This document shows positions 23,637 through 32,555 of a DNA stretch of 64,000 nt, in pieces. Both the position numbers and the translations under genes were made by a program. The DNA comes from Treponema sp. Its GTDB lineage: Bacteria > Spirochaetota > Spirochaetia > Treponematales > Treponemataceae. Below the pieces are notes generated by a model, which saw only the letters and a program-made list of their open reading frames with translations, was not told the DNA's origin and did not search any database. Position 1 is the first letter of the stretch. Every line of letters begins with the position of its first letter. The stretch is from contig JAFUTH010000009.1 in the NCBI GenBank assembly GCA_017484285.1, positions 62,001-126,000 of the forward strand. The letters run 5' to 3'.

Positions 23637-25184
23637 ATGAGTGTAAAAAAGATTATACTACAAAAACTCGGTTTATTCCCATCGCTGATGAAAATATTCT
23701 CGGTCTTGAAGTTTTTCTTGGTGGCAGTACCCGCACTTTCAACGCCGAAGACGATGATTTTGGGTGGCGAAAAGGGCTGGAGCGAGCTTTCTGTGCTGGA
23801 CGGCGTTGTCGTGGGGGACAGAACGGGGCAGTTTGGCTACGATGCGCTGGAGCTTTCGACGCATGTGTCAACGCCATCTGACGATACTGATTTGTTATTG
23901 AGCTTTGATGAGAACAATGTGACTGACAGTGCCGGAAATTACACGGTTGTCGCAAATAACCTTCTATATTCGAATGATGCCGTGAAAGGCGCGGGCGCGG
24001 GGGTGAGCCGTGGCATCAAAAAAGGACTGACGCTCAGCGGAAAGAGTTCCGCGCTCTTTGGAACGGACGGGCACATCGGCTCGTTTACGATAGAATTCTG
24101 GCTCTGTCCGTCGCTTGCTGAGAACGGCGAGATGGTATTCTCGTGGCGGTCGTCGCTCAATACGGGGGTGCAGGCTGAGTATCAGATGATTTCTGCCTCG
24201 TTCTTTAATAATCATCTTGAGTGGGTCTTCAACAATATCTTTGTCGGCTTTAAGGCGCGGGAGGTGCATCTTTCGGGCTTCAATACCGTTGTGCCGAAAA
24301 CATGGGCGCGGCATACGATTTCCTTTGACGAGGAGTCGGGATTGCTGGAATATCTTGTTGACGGGCGGACGGAATCCCTCGTGTACATCACGAAAAATGG
24401 GCACGAGAACGGCACGGTCTGCTATCCGATTTTGGGCGTAAAGGCAGGCATCGAGTTCTGCCCTGATTATACGGGGAAAATCGACAATGTGAAAATCATG
24501 CGTTCTCCGGTGTCGGCGCAGCGCGTGAATCTTTTGGCGACGGGAAACGAGCGGTATCGTGCGGCGGGCGGCAGGTTCGTCACAAAGCCGATTCTGGTCT
24601 CTCAGTCGGCGGTCATCGAGCAGATTGACGCGCTCATGAACGTTCCCGCGCAGACTGACATCCGCTTTTTTATCCGGTCGGGCGACAATTGCTACGGATG
24701 GACGGACAGCTATCCGGCATGGAAAGAAATCGAGTCGGGAAAGCCGATTTCGGACATTTCGGGCTTGTATTTCCAGATTTCGGCGGAGCTGTTGCCTGAC
24801 GGCGCGGGAAGCAGGACTCCGCGTCTGACGGAGATTGCGGTAAAGTATACGGAGCAGTACGAGCCATTGCCCCCGTTCATGGTGAATGCGGTGGCGGGAG
24901 ACGGCACGGTCACGCTCACGTGGAATTCATCGGTTGATGAAAACGCGGGCGGCTACTATGTGTACTACGGAAACCGCCCGGGCGAATATCTCGGGCGTAC
25001 GGCACTTGAGGGCAGCTCGCCGGTGAATGTCGGAAACACAACTTCCGTGACGCTGAGCGGGCTCGAGAACGGAAGAATTTACTATTTCGCGGTGAGCGCG
25101 TATTCAAAAATCGACGGGCGAATCAACGGCATCTTGTCAAAAGAGGTGTTTGCCCGCCCGAGCTCACGGCTGACGAAAAAATAA
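23637..25184 (+). CDS. LamG-like / fibronectin type III protein
   Basis: This 515-residue protein has an N-terminal hydrophobic segment (about 18-35) acting as signal or anchor. A concanavalin A-like (LamG) domain lies at roughly residues 90-290, with SFTIEFWLCPS, WARHTISFDEESGLLEYLVDG and GKIDNVKIMRSP. A middle beta domain follows, then an FN3 domain at about 415-505 (PLPPFMVNAVAGDGTVTLTW, YYVYYG, RIYYFAVSAY). A Shine-Dalgarno-like AGGTGA precedes the ATG. It is 17 bases from the TPR gene and probably co-transcribed. An extracytoplasmic carbohydrate- or protein-binding role is inferred. Confidence 0.75.
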   Translation: MSVKKIILQKLGLFPSLMKIFSVLKFFLVAVPALSTPKTMILGGEKGWSELSVLDGVVVGDRTGQFGYDALELSTHVSTPSDDTDLLLSFDENNVTDSAGNYTVVANNLLYSNDAVKGAGAGVSRGIKKGLTLSGKSSALFGTDGHIGSFTIEFWLCPSLAENGEMVFSWRSSLNTGVQAEYQMISASFFNNHLEWVFNNIFVGFKAREVHLSGFNTVVPKTWARHTISFDEESGLLEYLVDGRTESLVYITKNGHENGTVCYPILGVKAGIEFCPDYTGKIDNVKIMRSPVSAQRVNLLATGNERYRAAGGRFVTKPILVSQSAVIEQIDALMNVPAQTDIRFFIRSGDNCYGWTDSYPAWKEIESGKPISDISGLYFQISAELLPDGAGSRTPRLTEIAVKYTEQYEPLPPFMVNAVAGDGTVTLTWNSSVDENAGGYYVYYGNRPGEYLGRTALEGSSPVNVGNTTSVTLSGLENGRIYYFAVSAYSKIDGRINGILSKEVFARPSSRLTKK

Positions 25185-25201
25185 AAACGGAGATATAGAT
25201 T

Positions 25202-27871
25202 ATGTCTGATGTGAATGTGATGTTGAATCGCGCTCAATCGGCTTTGATTGCGCATGATTACACTTTGGCGGCGAAGATTTACAAAAATCTCATTCTTGAA
25301 GAACCTGACAATCTTGAGTACAAAATGCAGCTTGGCAATCTTTACACGAAAGCGGGAAAAGATGACCAAGCTCTGACCATTTTTGAGCAGGTGAAGCGCG
25401 CGGACAACGAGAATCTTGACGCGCTCGTTGCTATCAGCGGCATCTACCGCCGTCAGAAAAAATACGAGGAATCGGTCGCGGTTTTGGAGCAGGCGTTGGT
25501 CGTCTGCGAGGGTGATTCAAAGAGCCGCGCTAAGATTTCATACAACCTCGGCTTTACCTACCGTCAGATGGGAAATTACGACGATGCAATCAACTGTTTC
25601 GAGGAAGTCGTCGAGGAAACGCCGTCGGACGTGCTCGCGAACAACCACTTGGGCGCAATCTACGCATTGCAGGGAAATCAGATTAAGGCGATTGAGGCAT
25701 ACAATCGTGGTCTCAAATTCGATCCGAACCATCCTATTTTGCAGTTCAATATCGCGAAGAGCTATGCTGAAATCGGCGAGACGCAGAAAGCACTCAGTTT
25801 TTACGAAGGCGCGCTCAGGGCAAAGCCGGGCTGGACTGACGCAATCGAAGCATACGCTGACCTGCTCCTCGACGTGAACAAGGTCGGCGAGGCGGATGAG
25901 GTCGTCACGCAGGCACTCAAAATCAATCCCGATGATGTCAAAATGCACACGGCGAAGGGCAACGTCTTCAACCGCCAGAGCATTTTTGAGGACGCAGAGC
26001 TCGAATTCAAGAAAGCACTCGATGTCGATGACGGCTATCGGAACGCGCTCACGGGCTTGGCTCACTCGCTTGAGAATCAGGGAAAGAGCGACGAGGCAAT
26101 CGAGACGATTCAAAAGGCGGAAGAACTGAACCCGAATGATGTCGCAATCATGAAGCAGTCAGCGCATATCCACATCTCAGCGAACAAGCTTGATACCGCG
26201 TACGAAAAAATCAACAAATTGCAGCAGATTAACCGAAGCGACGTGCAGACGATGAACTTGCTCGGTCAATATTACATCGTCAGCGATGAGGCAGAAAAAG
26301 CGGAGACGTGCTTCGCGAGCATCAAAAAACTCAACCCCGATTACAACGACGTATACCGCGACTGGGGCATGCGCTTTATTCAGAAAGGCAACGTGGAAAA
26401 GGCTGAGCCATACTTGCAGGCGGCGATTCAGAAGAATCCGCAGGACGCGCACGCAATGGTTACGCTCGGTGAATTGTACGAAAACCAAAAGCAGCTGGGA
26501 AAGGCGTTGCAGTATTACAAGCAGGCGAACAAGGCTGATTCGTTCAACCACCGCTCAAAACTTGCCTCTGAGCGAATCCTTGAGGATGACGCAAGTCTTT
26601 CGACGCTCGATTTTTCTGGAAGTGATGCCACTTCGGTCGATTTTGACGCGCTCTTCTCGGGCGGAAAATTGAATTCTACCGAAACGGGTGCTGAGACTGC
26701 TTCTTCTGAGGAGCGCACGGCAGAACCTGAGAGCCATAAGCCTCAGATGGACGACATCGTTTCTGATGTCGACGAAATCTCTCTTGAGGTGACTGACAAT
26801 CAGTTTAGCGAGGATGTTGACGATGTGCTCGTTCCGCCCGCGGAGCCGTCTGACGACGTGAACGGCGAATCGTTTGACTTTGACCAGTTCGGCATGGAAC
26901 AGCTCGCCACTTCTGAGCCGGGCTCGGATGATGTCGGTTCTATCGCCGTTGCGCTTGAGTCCGATGAAAATGCGCTTGGCGACGATACGGGAACTGATTT
27001 GGACGGACTGATTGATGATGGTTCGCCCGTCGATGAGGAAGATGCGTCTGAGCCTGTCTTTACCCCCTTGCCTGTTGGCACGGAATATCTCGAGGAAGAG
27101 GAAGATGCCCGTTCCGTCAAGTCGGAGCTTTCAGAAGAATCTTTGGACAAGATTGAGGAACAGCTAAAACGCGCCGCAGATCTCGCCGAAAAAGCGAATT
27201 ACGCCGCCGAGAGCGCATGGCAGGCGGCATCGCAAGCCGCTGATGCGGCAAAAACGACTCCCGAAGAGGATGATGCGGACGCGAGCGATGAGGAGCCGAT
27301 TGAGCGCGAGACCGAAGAACTCGTGGAAAGCAGTGAAGAGCCGATTGCGCGTGAGCTTGAAGAAGAATTTGATGCTGCGAAACCTGAGAGCGAAGCGGTC
27401 GTTGACGAGCCACCACTTACAGAAAGCCCCGCCGAGAAAACAAAGACGATTGACGATTTGACTTTAAAGCGCGCGATTGACATGCTTCCGTCGATTATCG
27501 CCGCGATTGAGGACAGAGGCATCGTCTATAAATTCCGCAGTTTCCTTGAGATGTTCAAGAAACTGCGCGAAATGCTCGACTATTTGCCGCCGAGTCAGCG
27601 GAAAGAGTACATGACGAGCCGAAACAGGCTTCTGCTCGACTACGTGATTTCGAAATTGTCTGGAAAACCGGGCTTATATGCGACCACAAAAGCATTGCTC
27701 CGCTCAGGCTTGCTTCATGAAAACCCCGAGGTGCAGGCGAGCGAGAAAGACGGCATTGCGCTTGTAAAAGAAGTCCTCAAAGATCTGCGTGAATTGAGCG
27801 AAGGACTTGAAGACGAAACATTGCGCACCGTGCTTCACAAGGAAGCCGACTCGCTCGAAGAAAGCATTTAG
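25202..27871 (+). CDS. large TPR-repeat protein with acidic linker
   Basis: This 889-residue protein has no signal peptide. About twelve tetratricopeptide repeats fill residues 5-430 (for example SYNLGFTYRQMGNYDDAINCFEE and ANNHLGAIYALQGNQIKAIEAYNRGL). A long Asp/Glu/Ser-rich low-complexity region (about 430-740) follows, with an Ala-rich helix EKANYAAESAWQAASQAADAA, and then a helical C-terminal domain of about 140 residues. It is likely a cytoplasmic scaffold. GGAG lies 8 bases before the ATG. Confidence 0.8.
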   Translation: MSDVNVMLNRAQSALIAHDYTLAAKIYKNLILEEPDNLEYKMQLGNLYTKAGKDDQALTIFEQVKRADNENLDALVAISGIYRRQKKYEESVAVLEQALVVCEGDSKSRAKISYNLGFTYRQMGNYDDAINCFEEVVEETPSDVLANNHLGAIYALQGNQIKAIEAYNRGLKFDPNHPILQFNIAKSYAEIGETQKALSFYEGALRAKPGWTDAIEAYADLLLDVNKVGEADEVVTQALKINPDDVKMHTAKGNVFNRQSIFEDAELEFKKALDVDDGYRNALTGLAHSLENQGKSDEAIETIQKAEELNPNDVAIMKQSAHIHISANKLDTAYEKINKLQQINRSDVQTMNLLGQYYIVSDEAEKAETCFASIKKLNPDYNDVYRDWGMRFIQKGNVEKAEPYLQAAIQKNPQDAHAMVTLGELYENQKQLGKALQYYKQANKADSFNHRSKLASERILEDDASLSTLDFSGSDATSVDFDALFSGGKLNSTETGAETASSEERTAEPESHKPQMDDIVSDVDEISLEVTDNQFSEDVDDVLVPPAEPSDDVNGESFDFDQFGMEQLATSEPGSDDVGSIAVALESDENALGDDTGTDLDGLIDDGSPVDEEDASEPVFTPLPVGTEYLEEEEDARSVKSELSEESLDKIEEQLKRAADLAEKANYAAESAWQAASQAADAAKTTPEEDDADASDEEPIERETEELVESSEEPIARELEEEFDAAKPESEAVVDEPPLTESPAEKTKTIDDLTLKRAIDMLPSIIAAIEDRGIVYKFRSFLEMFKKLREMLDYLPPSQRKEYMTSRNRLLLDYVISKLSGKPGLYATTKALLRSGLLHENPEVQASEKDGIALVKEVLKDLRELSEGLEDETLRTVLHKEADSLEESI

Positions 27872-27902
27872 GAAAGCTCCTCCTTGAGTGTGAGCACTTT
27901 AT

Positions 27903-28562
27903 ATGTCACGAGAAATTGAATTGAAAGTTCCGCTTTCTGAGGAACACTATACGAGCATTGAGAACATCATTTTGGGCAAGTCGCAGGGGGTGACTCAGAT
28001 TCGCTTTCACACACGGGCGCGGGTGATAAAGTCCGATGAATATTTTTCGCTCTACCGCACGCATGAGGAGCGAATCGCGCACAAAGAGCTCAAGGTCATT
28101 AGAATCCGCACGGAGCGGACGCACTCGCTTGAACCGAGTGGCATCGACATGTACGGAGACGACTCAGATACGGGCGGAAAATCCTATTTTTGCATCAAGC
28201 ACAAGACGCTTGAAAACGGCGTGGAATTCAACTCGGAGCACGAGACCTTTGTCGAAAATCCCGACGTTTTGCGCACGTTTTTTGCAGCGACGGGCTACAC
28301 TAAATGGTTCGAAAAGCAAAAAAACGCGCTTTCGTGCTTCTGCTCACTTGCTGGCTCTGATTTTGAAGCGCACCTCGAAGTGGAAAGAGTCAATGGCTTG
28401 CCATACGCCGAAATCGAATACACGCGCGATGATGTGCCGCCTGAGACCGTTCGCCCGCAGTTGTGTCAGATTTTGCGCGCGCTCGGCGTGGACGAAACAA
28501 AGCGCGACCACCGTTCATGGGCGGAAATTTTAGAAAACGGAAAAGTGAAAACGGAAAAGTGA
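27903..28562 (+). CDS. CYTH-domain (triphosphate tunnel) protein
   Basis: This 219-residue protein opens MSREIELKV, the E-x-E-x-K signature of CYTH/triphosphate tunnel metalloenzymes (class IV adenylate cyclases, thiamine triphosphatases, polyphosphatases). Strands with alternating charged residues follow (RIRTERT, YFCIKHKTL, HLEVERVNGLPYAEIEYT). Which phosphoester it acts on cannot be told. The last nine residues (ENGKVKTEK) are encoded by a heptamer repeat, so the C-terminus has been altered by it. Confidence 0.75.
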   Translation: MSREIELKVPLSEEHYTSIENIILGKSQGVTQIRFHTRARVIKSDEYFSLYRTHEERIAHKELKVIRIRTERTHSLEPSGIDMYGDDSDTGGKSYFCIKHKTLENGVEFNSEHETFVENPDVLRTFFAATGYTKWFEKQKNALSCFCSLAGSDFEAHLEVERVNGLPYAEIEYTRDDVPPETVRPQLCQILRALGVDETKRDHRSWAEILENGKVKTEK

Positions 28563-28566
28563 AAGG
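28533..28566 (+). repeat. Heptamer repeat at the CYTH gene 3' end
   Basis: GAAAACG, GAAAAGT, GAAAACG, GAAAAGT and GAAAGGT run with period 7. They form the last codons and stop of the CYTH gene and the ribosome-binding region of the next gene. Confidence 0.85.
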
Positions 28567-28574
28567 TGGGCGGT

Positions 28575-29231
28575 ATGATTTACGACTTACCGAATACAGA
28601 CATTCAAATCACCATCTCCAAAAAACGAATCCGCTCGTTCCGTCTGCGTGTTGACCGAGGCGGAAATGTGTTTTGCTCCGTGCCGCACCTTGCTTCTCTC
28701 GCAAAAATCGAAGAATTCATCAGTTCAAAATCAGCGTGGATTCAAAAATCGGTCGAAAAAGTGAAATCTCTTCTGTTAAAAAGCGATTCTCTCAGCGAAG
28801 ATTCGGTTGCGTTCTCGCTCGGCTTGCAGGATTCTGACTTTTTGGGCGAAACGAATTCCGCACAATCGGCGGGGCGAGGGGAGCGCGTTTATTCTCAAAA
28901 ATGGAAATCACTCGCTCTTGAAATCTTCCGTGCCACGCTCGAAAAACAGTATCGCCTTTTTGAAAACACTGAGCTTATAAAGAAAATGCCCGCGCTCAGT
29001 AAAATCACGCTCAAAGGGCGGAAACTCAAGTCAATGTGGGGAAGTTGCAATCGCCGCACGAACACAATCACCTTAAACTACGAATTGCTCCGCTTTTCGC
29101 AAATTTGCATCGAGTATGTTGTTTTGCACGAGCTCACGCACTTTTTGAACATCTCGCACGACAAAAAGTTCTACGCAACGGTCGCACGCTTCATGCCGAA
29201 TTACAAGGCTGTCGTCAAAATGATGAAATAA
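28575..29231 (+). CDS. YgjP-like (DUF45) metallopeptidase
   Basis: This 218-residue protein starts at ATG 28575, 12 bases after the CYTH stop. It was preferred over GTG 28566 because AAGGTGG precedes it. The C-terminal part has MWGSCNRRTNTITLNYELLRF and VVLHELTHFLNISHDKKFYATVARFMPNY, the WGSC and H-E-L-T-H zinc-binding motif of the YgjP/DUF45 family, with the downstream H-[DG]-K-x-F-[WY] segment. All expected zinc ligands are present. Substrates of the family are unknown. Some members are linked to restriction systems, but there is none here. Confidence 0.88.
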   Translation: MIYDLPNTDIQITISKKRIRSFRLRVDRGGNVFCSVPHLASLAKIEEFISSKSAWIQKSVEKVKSLLLKSDSLSEDSVAFSLGLQDSDFLGETNSAQSAGRGERVYSQKWKSLALEIFRATLEKQYRLFENTELIKKMPALSKITLKGRKLKSMWGSCNRRTNTITLNYELLRFSQICIEYVVLHELTHFLNISHDKKFYATVARFMPNYKAVVKMMK

Positions 29232-29901
29232 CTTCCCTTAGCGACAGACAGCTTGCGTCGCAGATTTTCAGCATTCGCTCCCAGTCGGTGAGTGGCGGTT
29301 CGGTTCGCTCCTCATCGCTTTTATCGTAGACTGCGCAGGTTTTAAATCCCGCATTGTGTGCCGTTCTGAGCGCGTGGAGAGCGTCTTCAAACACGACGGC
29401 TTCTTCGTTCTTCACTCCGCACACTTCCGCCGACTTTTCAAAAATCAATGTCTCTGCCTTCGTGGTGTTGTATTCAAGGCAAGTGAGAATCTTGACGAAA
29501 TATTTTTCGCAGTCGAGCCGCTTCATGCACGCAAGCACACTCGCTCGGTCAGTGGCGGTGGCAAGCACGCAGGGAATGTGCTTTTCGTTCAGCGTTTTAA
29601 GCAGTTCGCGTGCACCCTCTTTGAGTTGCAATGTTTTTCCGTAATGCTCGATGATGATAGCGCGCACTTCGCCCATAATCTGCTCTTTCGGTTTTTCGAC
29701 TTGATAGTTTTCGATGAAATAGTTAGCCGTCTCCACGAGATTAAACCGCTTCACTTCGTCCCACAAATTTTCGCGCGGTGTTTTTCCGTTCGCTCTCAGA
29801 TATTGCGCGGCGATTCCATGCCACATGCCCATTGAATCCAAAATCGTTCCGTCCATGTCAAAAATCGCGGCTTTCATGTTCGTAAAAAGTGCATTTTTCA
29901 T
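29215..29901 (-). CDS. HAD-superfamily phosphatase
   Basis: This 228-residue protein begins MKNALFTNMKAAIFDMDGTILDS. The DMDGT motif supplies the nucleophile and acid/base aspartates of HAD hydrolases. An alpha-helical cap follows, then motif II (CVLATATD), a lysine (TTKAE) and motif IV (AVVFEDALHALRTAHNAG). It resembles beta-phosphoglucomutase-like phosphatases; the substrate is unclear. Two starts are possible: ATG 29901, which falls on the predicted transcription start, or ATG 29877. Its 3' end overlaps the convergent metallopeptidase gene by 17 bases. Confidence 0.85.
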   Translation of the reverse strand: MKNALFTNMKAAIFDMDGTILDSMGMWHGIAAQYLRANGKTPRENLWDEVKRFNLVETANYFIENYQVEKPKEQIMGEVRAIIIEHYGKTLQLKEGARELLKTLNEKHIPCVLATATDRASVLACMKRLDCEKYFVKILTCLEYNTTKAETLIFEKSAEVCGVKNEEAVVFEDALHALRTAHNAGFKTCAVYDKSDEERTEPPLTDWERMLKICDASCLSLREVISSF

Positions 29902-29907
29902 GAAAAA

Positions 29908-29936
29908 AGTATAGCAAAATTCGCTTTTATGTTCAA
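29908..29936 (-). promoter_or_regulatory. Promoter of the HAD gene, leaderless
   Basis: On the - strand TTGAAC (29931-29936) and TATACT (29908-29913) are 17 bases apart, and the ATG at 29901 starts 6 bases after the -10 box. The -35 box lies in the first 34-bp tandem repeat. Confidence 0.65.
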
Positions 29937-30060
29937 ATTTTTGTGGAATTAGCCTAGAAGTTATGTTCAAAATTTTGTGGAATTTTGCTTGTTTTTATAT
30001 TCAATTTTTTGTAGAATTAGCCTAGAAGCTATGTTCAAATTTTTGTGAGGTGCGAAAATG
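29927..30060. repeat. Four degenerate tandem repeats of about 34 bp
   Basis: Units start near 29927, 29961, 29997 and 30029. Each has a TATGTTCAAATTTTTGTGG-like part. Units 1 and 3 also share GAATTAGCCTAGAAG exactly. They fill the space between the HAD gene and the divergent ATPase gene. Confidence 0.85.
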
Positions 30061-31401
30061 AAAACGTTTCACCGAAAGGGATACGCCCAGCTTGTCGAAT
30101 GGAAAAGCAGTTCTCCCCGCTCAAAGGCACTCATCGTGTTGGGGGCGCGCCGAATCGGAAAAAGTTTTCTCGTTGAGGAATTCGCCAAAACAGAATACAA
30201 ATCGTACATTCTTATTGATTTTTCGAGCGTTGATGACAGCGTTTTTTCTCTCTTTGCGCAATATGGCAATAAAATGCGAATCAACGAGTTCTTCAACCAA
30301 CTTTCCGTGATTTTTTCCACGCCCTTGTATGAACACGAATCGCTCATTATTTTCGATGAAGTCCAAAAATATCCGAAAGCGCGTGAATTCATAAAGCATC
30401 TCGTCTCCGACAACCGCTATGATTACATTGAAACAGGCTCGCTCATCTCAATTAAAAAAAATGTGAAGGATATTCTGCTCCCTTCTGAGGAAGAGAAAAT
30501 GTATCTTCATCCGCTTGATTTTGAGGAATTCTTATGGGCATTGGGCGATGAAGTGAGCGTGCCGTTCTTGCGTGAGCATTTTGAGTCAAAACAACCGCTC
30601 GGAAACTTGCTCAAAACGATAAACGAAAAGCTCCGCCTGTACATGATTATCGGCGGAATGCCCCAGTCCGTCGCCGCCTATATTGAAACGAAAAAATACG
30701 ACGCGGCGGAAGCGGCAAAGCGGGCGATTCTCGACTTGTACCGTGACGACATCGCGAAATATGCCGACACTTATGTCGCCGAAGCCCGTGCGATTTTTGA
30801 CGCGATTCCCGTGATGCTTTCCCACCACGACAAAAAAATCAAATATTCCGCGCTGGGGCAGGGCGACCGCTTTTCCGTCTCGTACAGCAACGCGCTTCAC
30901 TGGATTTCAGAGTCGATGGTCGGTTCTCTGTGCTACGGCGTGGAAGAGCCAGTGCTTTTTGAGGGATTTTCAATCGAACCGAGCAAGGCAAAATGCTACA
31001 TGGGCGACACAGGCCTGCTTCTTACGCTCGCGGCGGGCAAAAATTACCTCACGAGTGAAATCTACAAATCCTTCGTGCTCGGAAAACTTTCCGTGAACAA
31101 AGGCATGATGACCGAAAACTTGATTGCGCAAATGCTCGCCACCAACAATCACCCTCTGCGCTTTTATGAGACGATAACCGGCAGCAAAAAAAAGTACGAA
31201 GTCGATTTTCTGCTCCGAAAAAACGGCAAAACGCTCCCGCTTGAAGTGAAGAGCGGAAATGCCGTGGCGCACCCGTCGCTTGATTTTGTGAGCAAGAATT
31301 TCAACCCCGACATGGAAAAGCCCATCGTCCTCACCAAAGGCGACCTTCGCGAAACGAGCGAATACTTGTTCTTGCCGCTTTCAATGGGAATGTTTTTGTA
31401 A
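30058..31401 (+). CDS. AAA_14 / DUF4143 ATPase
   Basis: This 447-residue protein has a Walker A variant ALIVLGARRIGKSFLVEEF near residue 30 and a Walker B ESLIIFDEVQKYPKAREFI. The DUF4143 C-terminal domain ends with YEVDFLLRKNGKTLPLEVKSG, a PD-(D/E)XK-like D...E-x-K core. Members of this family are widespread ATPases of unknown role, sometimes grouped with mobile elements. There is no obvious Shine-Dalgarno; the 34-bp repeats run right up to the ATG, so translation or transcription may be controlled by them. Confidence 0.88.
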   Translation: MKTFHRKGYAQLVEWKSSSPRSKALIVLGARRIGKSFLVEEFAKTEYKSYILIDFSSVDDSVFSLFAQYGNKMRINEFFNQLSVIFSTPLYEHESLIIFDEVQKYPKAREFIKHLVSDNRYDYIETGSLISIKKNVKDILLPSEEEKMYLHPLDFEEFLWALGDEVSVPFLREHFESKQPLGNLLKTINEKLRLYMIIGGMPQSVAAYIETKKYDAAEAAKRAILDLYRDDIAKYADTYVAEARAIFDAIPVMLSHHDKKIKYSALGQGDRFSVSYSNALHWISESMVGSLCYGVEEPVLFEGFSIEPSKAKCYMGDTGLLLTLAAGKNYLTSEIYKSFVLGKLSVNKGMMTENLIAQMLATNNHPLRFYETITGSKKKYEVDFLLRKNGKTLPLEVKSGNAVAHPSLDFVSKNFNPDMEKPIVLTKGDLRETSEYLFLPLSMGMFL

Positions 31402-31412
31402 GGAAGAGAGAA

Positions 31413-32426
31413 ATGCCACAGCTGACCGAAAAACAACGCTCCCGTTTGCAAAAAATCTTCGACTCGTTTCTTCATAAATCGCCGACGGAGCGTGACTTGG
31501 ACACGGTGGTCAAAAATGAGGAGAAAATCAAGCAAAAATCGGTGACGGGCTTTCTCTCACAGTTTTCTGACGAGATTTTCTGCCTTGTTGACATGGTGAA
31601 GGCGGTTGCACGGCGTGAGTACACGGGGCTTTCAAAATCGAACCTTGCCGCGATTGTGTTCACGCTCATTTATGTGTTCTCGCCGCTTGATGTGATTCCC
31701 GATGTCGTGCCCCTTGCGGGCTTGCTCGATGACGCTGGCATGGTCGGCTTGTGCCTAAAACTCATTTCAGATGCGGTGAGTGCGTACAAAAAGTGGGCTG
31801 AAAAGACGGGCGGGCTTTCTCATGTCATTGAAGAAAAGGCGTTGGACTCGGTGCAGGAAGTGATTGAGCCTGAAATCCGCTCGTTTTGCGTGCAGGCGGT
31901 CGTGTGGTCGTTTGTGGGCTTGTTTTGCTCGCTTGCGGGCTGCGTGATTTTGTTTTTTAAGCCCTTTCCCGCCGAAGTGAACGACACGGTTGCTTCCATG
32001 ATTTTTCGGGTGACGCTCATTTTTACGATTCTTCGGCTTGTTATTTTGGCGATTCAGAATCGGAAGCACATTTCGCGCTTTGTTCAGAATTGGAAGGGTG
32101 CGAAAGGCGAGAAAAACCGAATCCAAAAGGCTATTGGTCGGAGCATTTTTATTCCCGTGAGCGCGAATGCCGTTGCCCGCTTTGCGCTTGAAAAACTCGG
32201 TGGTGTGAAAATTCAGAACGACGCGATTACGCTTGACGACATTTTTGTGATTAAAAGCAAACTTCCGCTCGGTGAAATCAACAAAAAGTACCCCGACTTG
32301 CTTTCGCTCGCCGTTCAGTATGCACGCCGCCTGCGATTTTTGTTCATCTCCACGATTGCGATTCTCGTGGTGAACGGTGCGTTGTTGATTTTTATCTATG
32401 CGACAAAAAACACGCTGATTCACTAG
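31413..32426 (+). CDS. DUF1232 (YkvA-type) membrane protein
   Basis: This 337-residue protein has a DUF1232 segment with the characteristic YVFSPLDVIPDVVPLAGLLDD (about residues 89-109), preceded by a hydrophobic stretch. Two further membrane segments follow (about 155-185 and 190-215) and one at the C-terminus (LFISTIAILVVNGALLIFIY). GGAAGAGAG precedes the ATG 11 bases after the ATPase gene, so the two are probably one unit. The function of the family is not established. Confidence 0.75.
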   Translation: MPQLTEKQRSRLQKIFDSFLHKSPTERDLDTVVKNEEKIKQKSVTGFLSQFSDEIFCLVDMVKAVARREYTGLSKSNLAAIVFTLIYVFSPLDVIPDVVPLAGLLDDAGMVGLCLKLISDAVSAYKKWAEKTGGLSHVIEEKALDSVQEVIEPEIRSFCVQAVVWSFVGLFCSLAGCVILFFKPFPAEVNDTVASMIFRVTLIFTILRLVILAIQNRKHISRFVQNWKGAKGEKNRIQKAIGRSIFIPVSANAVARFALEKLGGVKIQNDAITLDDIFVIKSKLPLGEINKKYPDLLSLAVQYARRLRFLFISTIAILVVNGALLIFIYATKNTLIH

Positions 32427-32555
32427 CCAAAAATTCCTGCAAATTGCTTTTTTTGTAAAAAAAGTATAACCTATCACATAATTTGTTTTTCTATAATTAT
32501 AGAACCTCTGTGCACTCTGTGTGCGCTGTGAGGAATTTTTGAGGACATTTCAAAA

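Noticed and set aside
29927..30060. A CRISPR array
   Set aside because: The 34-bp units are directly adjacent with no unique spacers, and no cas genes are in the window.
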